In this document: piece after piece, positions 18,209-27,374 of the stretch
Numbering within the stretch: position 1 is the stretch's first letter
How the letters are laid out: each line of letters opens with the position of its first letter
Origin: Bacteroidota bacterium
GTDB taxonomy: Bacteria > Bacteroidota > Rhodothermia > Rhodothermales > UBA10348
Direction of reading: 5' to 3'
NCBI GenBank assembly: GCA_022567305.1
Contig: JADFHF010000021.1
Span: forward strand, 1 to 61,815
DNA: 61,815 bases
Program-made: the position numbers and the translations under genes
Notes under the pieces: generated by a model
Told to the model about the DNA's origin: nothing
The model's input: the letters and a program-made list of their open reading frames with translations, nothing else
The model's database searches: none

Positions 18209-19276
18209 CTACTCCTCTCCCCAGGCTTCGATTTCTTCTATTATCGTTGCAACAATTTCGCTCTCGGGGATCGTTCGGATCATCTCGCCTTTCCTAAATA
18301 GATGTGCGCGACCTCGACCGAGAGACACGCCAAGATCTGCCCCAGCTGCTTCTCCAGGTCCGTTTACGGCGCATCCCATCAGGGCAACATTTAGATCTTT
18401 TTCGAAGTTCCGCTCCTTGACAGCAGCCTCTACTTCTTGCACGATCGAGAATAAATCTCCTGTTAGGCGGCCACACGTAGGGCATGCAATAATGTTTACG
18501 CCGGGTCTACCGATACGAAGCGACTTCAAGATTTGGTGGCCTGCTTCTACCTCGTGAACGGAGTCCGCGGCCAGCGAAACGCGAATTGTGTCTCCTATGC
18601 CCTGAGCCAAAAGGGCCCCAATTCCGATGGAGCTCTTAATCGACCCTGTGGTGACTGACCCGGACTCGGTCACCCCCAGATGGAGTGGATAGTCTGTACG
18701 TTCCGCCAATAGGATATTCGATTGGATCATGTAGTTGACGTCTGAATGCTTGACGGAGATCACGAGGTCTTCGAACCCATGCTTCGCACATATCTCTATG
18801 TGACGCATCGCGCTTTCAAATAGTGCCTCGGGCTGGGGATAACCATACTTGTCGAGCAAATCCTTCTCAAGTGACCCTGAATTCACGCCTATTCGAATCG
18901 GAATCTTCGCCTCTTTCGCTGCAAGCAGCACCTCTTTTTCCCACTCTTCCTTCCCGATATTTCCCGGATTAATCCGGACCTTCGCCACTCCAGCTTCTAT
19001 TGCTGTGAGTGCATACTGATAATTGAAATGGATATCCGCTACAATCGGGACATTCGCTCCGTCTACGATTGACGCCAGTGCGTCGGCATCCTCTGGACGA
19101 GGAACAGCTACCCGTACTATGTCAGCGCCGGCGTCTGCGAGCTTTGCGATCTCCTCTAGTGTACTTTCGACTTGGTGGGTCTTCCCCGTTGTCATCGACT
19201 GCACGGTGATGGGGGCCCCACCCCCTATCATAACAGGACCCACCTGAACACTTCTAGATTTTCTTCGGTCTGGCAT
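18209..19276 (-). CDS. ispG: 4-hydroxy-3-methylbut-2-enyl diphosphate synthase (flavodoxin/ferredoxin)
   Basis: An iron-sulfur enzyme of the MEP isoprenoid pathway that converts methylerythritol cyclodiphosphate to HMBPP. The short, single-TIM form has QSMTTGKTHQVESTLEEI, VADIHFNYQYAL, VRINPGNIG and HLGVTESG. The 4Fe-4S ligands are in ACPTCGR and GCAVNGPGE. Reading can extend upstream to 19357, but the conserved family start corresponds to the ATG at 19276 (MPDRRKSRSVQVG), giving 355 residues. Together with ispE and ispH it shows that isoprenoids are made through MEP here. Confidence 0.95.
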   Translation of the reverse strand: MPDRRKSRSVQVGPVMIGGGAPITVQSMTTGKTHQVESTLEEIAKLADAGADIVRVAVPRPEDADALASIVDGANVPIVADIHFNYQYALTAIEAGVAKVRINPGNIGKEEWEKEVLLAAKEAKIPIRIGVNSGSLEKDLLDKYGYPQPEALFESAMRHIEICAKHGFEDLVISVKHSDVNYMIQSNILLAERTDYPLHLGVTESGSVTTGSIKSSIGIGALLAQGIGDTIRVSLAADSVHEVEAGHQILKSLRIGRPGVNIIACPTCGRLTGDLFSIVQEVEAAVKERNFEKDLNVALMGCAVNGPGEAAGADLGVSLGRGRAHLFRKGEMIRTIPESEIVATIIEEIEAWGEE

Positions 19277-19404
19277 TTTCGTGATTCGAGTAAATGATCG
19301 AACTGAAACCGTCCATTTGAATCGTAATTCATGGCTAGGTATGTCGCATCTGCTCACGAATTAACAGAGCACCGTGCAGCATCGACAACTCCCGGCCGTA
19401 TCTC

Positions 19405-20328
19405 CTAATCGTCCCTGCTTGCGTCGAGTAAAGTCGTCTTCTCTTTACGGGTTAACGAGTCGTATCCCTTCTCACTTATTTTGTCGAGAATTGTATCGAC
19501 GTCACTTTCCGAGTCTGTCTGAGATTGCACCTCCTTGTCATGGGGCGCCCTGGAACGCCCTAGGTGATCTGGAGGCGAATTACTCCCCTGTCGATTTTTA
19601 CTCTCAAACCAGGCTTCAAGTGTATGCAATATTCCACCTCTACGCCTTGAATTCCCTGACGGATAAAATATCCTCGCCCAACCAGAAAGATCTACACCTG
19701 CTTGTATGGACTTCGCCCAAATAAACCCAGCAAGTATTCCTCCGCCATGCGCCGAGACAGACGTCCCTCCCGCTGAAAGAAACAAGATATCAAGGAAGAC
19801 AAATCCGAAGACGATATGAATGATGCGGACCGTCCCGATAAACATTAACGCCATACTTTTTTGCGGGTACTGAACTCCGACCGCGGTCATAATGCCGAGC
19901 ACGGCTCCCGACGCCCCGTGCACGATGCCACCAAATGGTCCAAATCCCGGAAATATCGCATGAAGGATGACCGTCAACAGGCCCCCGCCAACTCCACCGA
20001 TAACATAGAGCGCAAGCATTCTGCGCGGTCCATGCATCTGCTCATATTCTCGTCCAATCCAGAGCATCCAAAGCATGTTGAACAGAATATGGAGCAATCC
20101 CCCGAATCCAGTTGACAAATGCAAAAAGCTGTATGTGACGAGTTGCCACGGCTCAAAGAGGATCCCCGGAAGTGTTGGACTAAGTGCGACATGCTGATAT
20201 ACGAGCATTCTGGATGGCTCGAAATGGATCAGAATAATCTGCCAGACTAGGTATGCTACGACATTTATCGTGAGTAGCATCCGAATGGCTCTTGGCTGAG
20301 CCTGATACCATAAGTTAAATCGCGACAC
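19405..20328 (-). CDS. Rhomboid family intramembrane serine protease (copy 1)
   Basis: A 307-residue protein with six predicted membrane segments. The catalytic serine is in HGASGAVLGI and the partner histidine in SAHGGGILAGF; LLHILFNMLWMLWIG is the conserved transmembrane-2 HxxxN-type segment. A charged C-terminal tail of about 90 residues follows the last helix. The start is a GTG at 20328. It lies directly downstream of a second rhomboid gene on the same strand, with 35 bases between them, so both are probably co-transcribed. Substrates are unknown. Confidence 0.9.
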   Translation of the reverse strand: MSRFNLWYQAQPRAIRMLLTINVVAYLVWQIILIHFEPSRMLVYQHVALSPTLPGILFEPWQLVTYSFLHLSTGFGGLLHILFNMLWMLWIGREYEQMHGPRRMLALYVIGGVGGGLLTVILHAIFPGFGPFGGIVHGASGAVLGIMTAVGVQYPQKSMALMFIGTVRIIHIVFGFVFLDILFLSAGGTSVSAHGGGILAGFIWAKSIQAGVDLSGWARIFYPSGNSRRRGGILHTLEAWFESKNRQGSNSPPDHLGRSRAPHDKEVQSQTDSESDVDTILDKISEKGYDSLTRKEKTTLLDASRDD

Positions 20329-20363
20329 GAGTCTCTAGTTTTATCAGGTGAATATTCGTGTCA

Positions 20364-21023
20364 TCACCAATACATCCGATGGGCCGGTTTCCAAGGCAAT
20401 TTTCCCCGCCAGAATTGAATGATAAGGAAGCCAAACAACATCCCGCCGAGGTGCGCAAAGTGAGCAACCATGCTGGGCCCTGTCACTCCCATCCACAATG
20501 ACATTACGCCATAACCAATCACAAACCACTTCGCCTTGATAGGTAAAAGAAAATATATGTAGATGGGCTGTTCAGGAAACATCATACCGAATGCCAGGAG
20601 CACACCAAATACTCCCCCCGAAGCACCTACGGTTGGATAACCTGGCCCTGGTCCCATTGTCGTAACAATCAGCTGAACGATTGCGGCACCGATGACGGTA
20701 ATTAAATAGAAGATTGAGAATCGCTTGGTGCCCCACGTGTTTTCAATCTGTACTCCAAACATCCACAATGCAAACATATTGAACAGCAAATGCGTGAGAT
20801 TCCCGTGGAGAAAAGAGTATGAGACCAACTGCCACGGCCAAAATTGTGGAACACCAGGAAATCCCGGCATGTTGAGGGGCCATAGCGCAAACCAATACGT
20901 CAGTAGACTATTCCATTGTACCTCCTGAGCAAAGAAAATCAGCCCATTAAGAATCAGCAGATTCTTGATTACAGGAGGAAATACAGAAAATTGGGTGGGT
21001 GGTTGGTATGTCCCGTTGCTCAT
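20364..21023 (-). CDS. Rhomboid family intramembrane serine protease (copy 2)
   Basis: A 219-residue compact rhomboid: catalytic Ser in GASGGVFGVLLAFG, His in FAHLGGMLFGF, and the LTHLLFNMFALWMFG segment with the His-x3-Asn pair. It has the minimal six-helix core and lacks the long tail seen in the downstream copy. The pair have the same topology but differ strongly in sequence, which points to an old duplication or two separate roles. Confidence 0.92.
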   Translation of the reverse strand: MSNGTYQPPTQFSVFPPVIKNLLILNGLIFFAQEVQWNSLLTYWFALWPLNMPGFPGVPQFWPWQLVSYSFLHGNLTHLLFNMFALWMFGVQIENTWGTKRFSIFYLITVIGAAIVQLIVTTMGPGPGYPTVGASGGVFGVLLAFGMMFPEQPIYIYFLLPIKAKWFVIGYGVMSLWMGVTGPSMVAHFAHLGGMLFGFLIIQFWRGKLPWKPAHRMYW

Positions 21024-21257
21024 TTAGACGGATTTTTGCACGCGATGAATTTTGGAAATCGGATACACGATCATAACCAATAGGATCCGCTGTCTGGTCC
21101 CTTTTCGTGGTCGATTATAGCGATGTCAACCGATCTATGTTACGCTTTGTCCATTTCGAAGGAGTCGACCTTCGACCACGAGATCGTCGTTTCTTCCGTA
21201 GTTTCCGTCTGCGTCCACCGATTTCATGCAACACCAAATCCTTAGCTCAGCGTACGA

Positions 21258-21980
21258 TTGATCCTGGTTTTCTCAGATATCCACTTTGGCAGAACTGAAG
21301 AAAAAGACCATCATTTATCCCAAAGTCTTCTGGACTGCGTTCGAGCATATGGCGCTGAGTTGGAAGAAATCATTTTTCTGGGGGACGTTTTTGAATCGTA
21401 CATGGAGTATAGATTGCGAATCGATTCGGAAGTGAGCTATTTGCGGCCCGTTGTTGTCGAAGCCAAATCACGAAACGTGACCCTTTCTTACCACGTCGGA
21501 AATCACGACCCGTGGCATCTAGATTTTTTTGAAGATCAACTAGGGTTCAACCTCGTTACTCAACCGCTTATAAGAATGCTATTCGGTCGTCAAGTGTACC
21601 TCTCTCATGGCGACGAGGAAGATGTACGAGGATTCAGATCCAGATTCGCGAGGCATCTGATGCGTACGCCCATCTACTATAATCTCTATCGCCTCATTCC
21701 GTCCAGAGCCGGGCAGGCGATACCTCGATGGGTTAGTCGAAAATATGCCGACCCTCGTCCCAATGAACGTACAATTGATAGGTTAAGGGTAGCGGCGTCT
21801 AAAATTCTCAAATCAGAGAAGATTGACTGCGTCATATTCGGCCATTCTCACCAGCAAACTCACGTTCCAGATCGGAACGGAGACTATTTCAATACCGGGT
21901 CATGGTTCATCGATTTATCGTACTTGGAGATATTGCCGAATACTACAGTACCGCGATGTTGGCCCGACCATGATAGCTGA
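21258..21980 (+). CDS. LpxH-like metallophosphoesterase (UDP-2,3-diacylglucosamine hydrolase family)
   Basis: The 240-residue product has all the calcineurin-type metal motifs: FSDIHFGR, FLGDVFESY, GNHDPWH, LSHGDEED and FGHSHQQTH, with an FNTGSWF end as in LpxH and related enzymes. In lipid A synthesis, LpxH removes UMP from UDP-2,3-diacylglucosamine at the inner face of the inner membrane; several Bacteroidota paralogues have uncertain substrates. The first start after the upstream in-frame stop is a TTG at 21258, which leaves only MILVF before the first motif. No good ribosome site is visible. Confidence 0.8.
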   Translation: MILVFSDIHFGRTEEKDHHLSQSLLDCVRAYGAELEEIIFLGDVFESYMEYRLRIDSEVSYLRPVVVEAKSRNVTLSYHVGNHDPWHLDFFEDQLGFNLVTQPLIRMLFGRQVYLSHGDEEDVRGFRSRFARHLMRTPIYYNLYRLIPSRAGQAIPRWVSRKYADPRPNERTIDRLRVAASKILKSEKIDCVIFGHSHQQTHVPDRNGDYFNTGSWFIDLSYLEILPNTTVPRCWPDHDS

Positions 21981-22129
21981 TACGATTACGACTGCCTCGA
22001 ACTCAAGAGACAACAATTTTCCTCTGTAAATCGTTTACGTTCAGCAAGAAGTGTTTTCGATGGCAACTTTTTGCCTACGACGAGTTCCTATCGAGAATAC
22101 TCGCGCATTTATGCCAATAAACACTCGAC

Positions 22130-24472
22130 ATGCCTGATTGGCCCTATTCAGACGAAGAGCTTTCCAAGTACTTCAGCGATCCGAATTCGCGCAAATCCGA
22201 AGTCCCGAAGGGTTTCAATAGCAAGCCTCGAACACCGATTGGGCGTTTCTGGCTTGCCAAAACTAAATGCCCGGAGAAAGCCCAAGCAGCTACGATCATA
22301 TCGGTCGTGATGTCGATCGCTTTTCTCGGTGTGCTGGCGGTATCCGTCTTGTTCATCTCCCTGATTGATGAGCTACCGGCTCTCAAAGAAATTGAAAATC
22401 CGGATTTTCAGTTGGCCACGATTGCCTACACTACGGACGGTCAGGAGCTGGCGCGCTATGCACTACAGAATCGATCCTGGGTATCGTATGATGAAATATC
22501 ACCCCACGTCATTAATGCCCTCCTGGCCACTGAGGATCACCGGTTCTACGCTCATTGGGGAATTGACATGTTTAGAACGATGGCGATTCCTTATCACGTG
22601 CTTCGAGGCAATCCACAGGGTGGATCTACCATCAGCCAACAGCTTGCTAGAAATCTCTACAATAAGCGAATCGGACGCGAGGTGACTGTATCTCGCAAGC
22701 TGAAGGAAATGGTTACGGCAGTTCAGCTGGAGAGGCGATATACGAAGCCTGAGGTCATCGAAATGTACCTGAATACGGTAGAGTTCGGTTATAATTCGTA
22801 CGGCATTGAGGCAGCATCCAGGACCTTTTTCGGAAAGGAGCCAATTGAATTGGATGTACTTGAGAGTGCGACACTTGTCGGCATGTTGAACGGGACAACT
22901 CTTTATAATCCAATCAGAAATCCTGAAAATTCACGTTTTAGAAGGAATTTGGTTCTTGGACAAATGGTCAAGCGTGGATTGTTACCCAGTCAGTATTTGG
23001 AAGAACATCGAGCGGACTCAATAATAACCAGTTACAAATCAGCAGATATTACAGAGAGCCTTGCTCCGTATTTCGCCGAGCACGTCCGCCAGTGGCTCAA
23101 CGTGTGGTCTCGCGAAAATGGACACGACCTTTACGAAGACGGATTGGTTGTGTATACCACTCTTGATTCGAAGCTACAGCAAATGGCAGAAGCTGCGGTA
23201 GACACGACGATGAACTGCCTTCAGGCTGTTGCAGGACATGAGTGGAGTAAAGCAGATAGTCTGGTTGCTTCAATACAACTCTGTGCGTATCTCGATTTCG
23301 ATTTCGAACCATTCAGCTATTTCTGGTCGTCACAACCTGAACTCCTTAATCGATTGATTTCGGAAACTCCGCGGTTCAAATCGCTGATGCGCGAAATCGG
23401 TGATTCGACGGAAGTAATCCGAACGCTTACGCAAACACCTACGTTCATTGACTCTCTCAAATCAAACAAAACACGAGTTGAAGCTGGATTTGTGGCTCTT
23501 GACCCACAAACGGGATATGTGAAAGCGTGGGTCGGCGGGCGTGATCTTGCTACGGATTGGTATGATCACGTCGGAACAGCTGCAAGACAGCCAGGATCGA
23601 CGTTCAAACCCTTTGTTTACACCGCGGCAATCGACAATGGCTGGTCGCCGTATTACACACTTCCAGATGACTCTGTATCCTATATAGATGCCCTGGGCAA
23701 TGAGTGGAGACCTGAGAACACGGAAGCAATGACGGGTCAAATGATGACCCTTAGAGAGGGGCTTGCGAACTCAAAAAACACGATTACGGCTCAGCTCATG
23801 TTAGAAATGGGTCCTTCTCAGGTGGCCTTCTATGCCAGACGGATGGGCATTGAAAGCCCCTTACTTGAGGTACCGTCTCTCGCGCTGGGAACGAGCAACG
23901 TCACGCTGCTAGAATTAACGACAGCATACAGTACGTTCGCCAATGGCGGACTCCTGTACCGACCCACGTTAATTACGCGAATCGAAGACAAGAACGGAAA
24001 TATGCTATATGAAGACACACCCACCCCGAAAGAAGCCCTCTCGGAGGCAACGGCCTATACCATGATTGACATGCTCCGAGCCGTTATACAATTCGGCACC
24101 GGCCGGCGCATAAACGGCCAGTATGGTCTACAAAAGTTCGATCTGGCGGGAAAGACTGGAACCACTCAAAATAGTGCAGACAACTGGTTCATGCTGATGC
24201 ATCCCGACCTGGTGATGGGCTCATGGGTTGGCTTTAACGACCCTCGCTTCAGTTTCAAATCCGACTGGTGGGGCCAGGGCGCGCACACGGCCCTTCATAT
24301 CGTCGGTAACTTTTTTAAGCGAGCGAGCAATCATGAAGACGCATTTATCATCGAAGAGAGTCGGTTCCCGCTTCCTGTTTTGTTCGGCGCTCATTTCGAA
24401 TCCGATCCGAACCCTCCCGCTGATAGCGTTCTTTCGAATACGCGGAAACGTCGTGGCCGCGTGGCTTGGTAA
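22130..24472 (+). CDS. Class A penicillin-binding protein (PBP1A-like)
   Basis: A bifunctional peptidoglycan synthase of 780 residues. There is a cytoplasmic N-terminus, one membrane helix (about 54-78), and a glycosyltransferase domain with catalytic Glu135 in LLATEDHRFYAHWGID and GGSTISQQLARNLY. The transpeptidase domain carries S490 in RQPGSTFKPF, the SxN motif in SKNTITAQL and K675 in AGKTGTTQNSADNWF. A linker of about 90 residues with little similarity to other members precedes the transpeptidase. The ATG at 22130 is supported by the short soluble N-terminus typical of Bacteroidota homologues. Confidence 0.95.
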   Translation: MPDWPYSDEELSKYFSDPNSRKSEVPKGFNSKPRTPIGRFWLAKTKCPEKAQAATIISVVMSIAFLGVLAVSVLFISLIDELPALKEIENPDFQLATIAYTTDGQELARYALQNRSWVSYDEISPHVINALLATEDHRFYAHWGIDMFRTMAIPYHVLRGNPQGGSTISQQLARNLYNKRIGREVTVSRKLKEMVTAVQLERRYTKPEVIEMYLNTVEFGYNSYGIEAASRTFFGKEPIELDVLESATLVGMLNGTTLYNPIRNPENSRFRRNLVLGQMVKRGLLPSQYLEEHRADSIITSYKSADITESLAPYFAEHVRQWLNVWSRENGHDLYEDGLVVYTTLDSKLQQMAEAAVDTTMNCLQAVAGHEWSKADSLVASIQLCAYLDFDFEPFSYFWSSQPELLNRLISETPRFKSLMREIGDSTEVIRTLTQTPTFIDSLKSNKTRVEAGFVALDPQTGYVKAWVGGRDLATDWYDHVGTAARQPGSTFKPFVYTAAIDNGWSPYYTLPDDSVSYIDALGNEWRPENTEAMTGQMMTLREGLANSKNTITAQLMLEMGPSQVAFYARRMGIESPLLEVPSLALGTSNVTLLELTTAYSTFANGGLLYRPTLITRIEDKNGNMLYEDTPTPKEALSEATAYTMIDMLRAVIQFGTGRRINGQYGLQKFDLAGKTGTTQNSADNWFMLMHPDLVMGSWVGFNDPRFSFKSDWWGQGAHTALHIVGNFFKRASNHEDAFIIEESRFPLPVLFGAHFESDPNPPADSVLSNTRKRRGRVAW

Positions 24473-24526
24473 TGTACCTTGAACGCCGCATGATGAGTAC
24501 ACCTTGTGGGCTCGAGGAGTACTATC

Positions 24527-25390
24527 CTACGTATTGATTGGACGTCCTACCCAACCATCATTCCCGCTGGTAGCGAGTGCATTTCTAGCTTTTTCAACGG
24601 ACTCGAACAATCCAAATACTGCGGATCCGGACCCGCTCAAGGAGGCATACATCGCACCCGAGCCAAGCAAGTGTCTCTTGATATCCCGAAGCTCGGAATA
24701 TCTATTGAAGATGGGTTCCTCGAAATCGTTCGTTAACTCATATTGCCATCCGTCGACAGATCCTTTTAGGATGGTAATGAGTGAGTCCCGATCTGTCCCC
24801 GATCGAGGATACACGAGAGAGAACGCTTCCTTAGTCGAAATAACGATAGGGGGGGTTACAACTGCCACCATGAAGGTCGGCTTAGAATCAGAAGACATGA
24901 AGAGCTTATCCAAGTATGTTAATCGCTCGCCTCGTCCCTCCCCGACTGCAGGTCTTGGATCTAGAAAAAACGGAACATCCGAACCCAATTCCGTTGCCAA
25001 GACATGTAGATCTTTAGGCCCGACATCACAATTCCAAAATTTCGCCAGGCCTGTCAAGGTCGCTGCCGCATCACTCGATCCGCTACCAAGACCGGCCCCA
25101 TAGGGTAGATTCTTTTCCAGGTGAATTGCGGCGCCAGAGGATACGGAGAAACGGTCGGCCAGTAACCGCGCGGCTCGAACAACCAGATTCCCTTCATCCG
25201 TGGGCAGTGACGGATTAGTGCAGGTCATCGAAATTACGGAAGACGACGAAATGGAGAGTTGGTCATACCAGTCGAGAGCAAGAAAAGCTGTTTGAATATC
25301 ATGAGATCCATCCGTTCTCTTTGCAAGTACGCGAAGACCCAGATTAATCTTTGCCGGAGCTCGAAGACGAACGCTTTTCACACGAGTCAT
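24527..25390 (-). CDS. ispE: 4-diphosphocytidyl-2-C-methyl-D-erythritol kinase
   Basis: A GHMP-superfamily kinase of the MEP pathway. It has APAKINLGLRVLAKRTDGSH at the N-terminus, the ATP-binding PYGAGLGSGSSDAAATL loop, and LSGSGSAVFGLF near the end. I place the start at the ATG 25390 (MTRVKSVRLRAPAK), since family members begin shortly before PAKINL. A GTG at 25411 would add seven residues. The gene converges on the penicillin-binding protein gene. Confidence 0.93.
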   Translation of the reverse strand: MTRVKSVRLRAPAKINLGLRVLAKRTDGSHDIQTAFLALDWYDQLSISSSSVISMTCTNPSLPTDEGNLVVRAARLLADRFSVSSGAAIHLEKNLPYGAGLGSGSSDAAATLTGLAKFWNCDVGPKDLHVLATELGSDVPFFLDPRPAVGEGRGERLTYLDKLFMSSDSKPTFMVAVVTPPIVISTKEAFSLVYPRSGTDRDSLITILKGSVDGWQYELTNDFEEPIFNRYSELRDIKRHLLGSGAMYASLSGSGSAVFGLFESVEKARNALATSGNDGWVGRPINT

Positions 25391-25557
25391 TGTGGAGTGA
25401 CTTGATTGCACAGGGCCGGTAGAAACCTTAGTTTACGCCAAAATTCGTCAATTCGATTAGCGTGTCTACACAACTGCTGCCTATCTAAAGATCGTTACGA
25501 GCAGCTATCTAATAGCGCTGCGTTCTGCGCAATTTGAGATTCGAAAGGATCTTTAAC

Positions 25558-27324
25558 ATGACGAATCTAAAAAGCGGACGATCCGCATTAGCTCTTTTAG
25601 GGATAGTTGTTGGGTTTTTCGTACTCGATGCTCATACGGCTCGAGCCCAGGTCAACTCGATCAATCCATATGGACTTTCGGACGCACTCGCGAATCCGTT
25701 AGAGGAACTCCAACGCCGACTCAGTCAGTCCGCCCTCTCGAACGCAATGTTACCCATGGAGGGGGCTGTTGACCCCGATACCTACATCGTTGGTCCAGGA
25801 GACATCTTTTCTATATCGATGCCTCTTATCAAAACCATCGTACCGGAAATATCGGTAGGAGCCGATGGTCGAATGATCTTGCCGGACACGGGGCCCGTCT
25901 ATATCGCGGGTCTAACCTTGTCCGAGGCTCGAGACCTGATTCTTGTGCGACTTAAGGAGTCCTTCCAGAATATGCCGGTAGATGTTGTTCTGCTTCAGTC
26001 TCGGCAATTCTATGTTCATGTTGCAGGAGCCGTACCGTCGCCCGGTAGGTACCTGGCACTCCCGGTGGCTCGCGTTTCTACGATCTTGGAAATTGCATAC
26101 GCAGATACATCATGGTCACCCGTCTCCAATCGAGATCTGCGACCGTCTCTACGAAATATTCAGCTGATTCACACGAATGGAGAGACCATATCAGTGGACC
26201 TGATGCAATATTTCGCATCCGGAAATACGGATACGAATCCTTATTTGCAGGACGGAGACGTCATCCACATCCCTGGTTTTGATCCCGCATTCACTAGCGT
26301 TTATATCGATGGAGCCGTTTTATTCCCGGGACCTTACGACTATAGATCGGATGACACGATTTCGAGTCTGATCAGTGTAGCAGGTGGAATAAGTAGCGAG
26401 TCATCCATTTCGATTATTCGAGTTCGACGAGAAAATAGCGACGGTAGTGCACAAACTTTCGAATTCGACGTCGCGGACGTATTGGACGGCGACGCTGGGA
26501 CCTTCCCGATTGAGCCGCGAGACAACATTTCCGTAGCGAGAGTCGAGCATATTTTGGGTTCGGCAACGGTTGAGGGAATGGTACACCATCCTGGTACGTA
26601 CCCAATTGTTGACGGTGTAACGACGCTGCGAGAATTGGTGGAAAAGGCAGGTGGCTTGCGAGATGATGCATTGATTAGAGGAACATACCTCGAACGCCGA
26701 GCGCTTCCGGACGCGACTGAAAAGCCTCGTCGTTCTGTCTTCGAGAAACCGTTGGATGAGATTGAAAAACTTCTAGTAGTAGACTCAACCGAGATCATGC
26801 TGCGCTTACGCATGACGGACCTCGACTTCCTCAGCCGCGCTTATTTCGCCCAGGAAATACGAATGCAAAATCGTGTTTCGATCGACTTTGGCGCAACGAT
26901 GAATGGTGATGCCAGACCCACACTTCTGAGGGACCAGGATCGACTTGTAGTTCCACGTGACGAGAAAACGGTATATGTCTTCGGTCAGGTCAGGAGACCT
27001 GGGTTTGTCGGGTTCGAAGACGGTAGAGACGCTGAGTTCTACATAAAAAATGCAGGAGGGAGAGGAGATTTTGCCTTAGACACGGTAATTATACATCCCG
27101 GTACGAGCGACATGGAACGGGATACCGATCAGATCGTCGGTTCCGGAGATATGATCTTCGTCGATCGGAAAACCGATATTGCAGAAAATCCCGAATTGCA
27201 GCGCCTGGTGAGCGAACAAATCAGGACACGCTCGGACGCACGAATTCGGACCATGCAGACCATTTTGCAGTCGGTCACAACCGTGGCATCGGTCGCCGCT
27301 CTGATCATCAGCCTCAGAAGATAA
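25558..27324 (+). CDS. Wza-like polysaccharide export protein with SLBB domains
   Basis: The ATG at 25558 follows AAAGGA at good spacing and yields a clear signal peptide (ALALLGIVVGFFVLDAHTARA) cut before Gln. The mature part begins the Poly_export domain (YIVGPGDIFSISMP, LPDTGPVYIAGLTLSEA), then repeated SLBB beta-grasp domains (VHVAGAVPSPGRYLALP, VYIDGAVLFPGPYDY, TVEGMVHHPGTYPI, VYVFGQVRRPGFVGF). A hydrophobic C-terminal helix (VTTVASVAALIISL) should insert in the outer membrane. It would form the outer-membrane exit channel for a capsule or exopolysaccharide and leads an operon with Wzz-, Wzy- and barrel-type genes. Confidence 0.92.
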   Translation: MTNLKSGRSALALLGIVVGFFVLDAHTARAQVNSINPYGLSDALANPLEELQRRLSQSALSNAMLPMEGAVDPDTYIVGPGDIFSISMPLIKTIVPEISVGADGRMILPDTGPVYIAGLTLSEARDLILVRLKESFQNMPVDVVLLQSRQFYVHVAGAVPSPGRYLALPVARVSTILEIAYADTSWSPVSNRDLRPSLRNIQLIHTNGETISVDLMQYFASGNTDTNPYLQDGDVIHIPGFDPAFTSVYIDGAVLFPGPYDYRSDDTISSLISVAGGISSESSISIIRVRRENSDGSAQTFEFDVADVLDGDAGTFPIEPRDNISVARVEHILGSATVEGMVHHPGTYPIVDGVTTLRELVEKAGGLRDDALIRGTYLERRALPDATEKPRRSVFEKPLDEIEKLLVVDSTEIMLRLRMTDLDFLSRAYFAQEIRMQNRVSIDFGATMNGDARPTLLRDQDRLVVPRDEKTVYVFGQVRRPGFVGFEDGRDAEFYIKNAGGRGDFALDTVIIHPGTSDMERDTDQIVGSGDMIFVDRKTDIAENPELQRLVSEQIRTRSDARIRTMQTILQSVTTVASVAALIISLRR

Positions 27325-27374
27325 TCGCTTTAATCATGACGCCGCCGAAATGACAGGGCGCGAACTCGTCGAAG

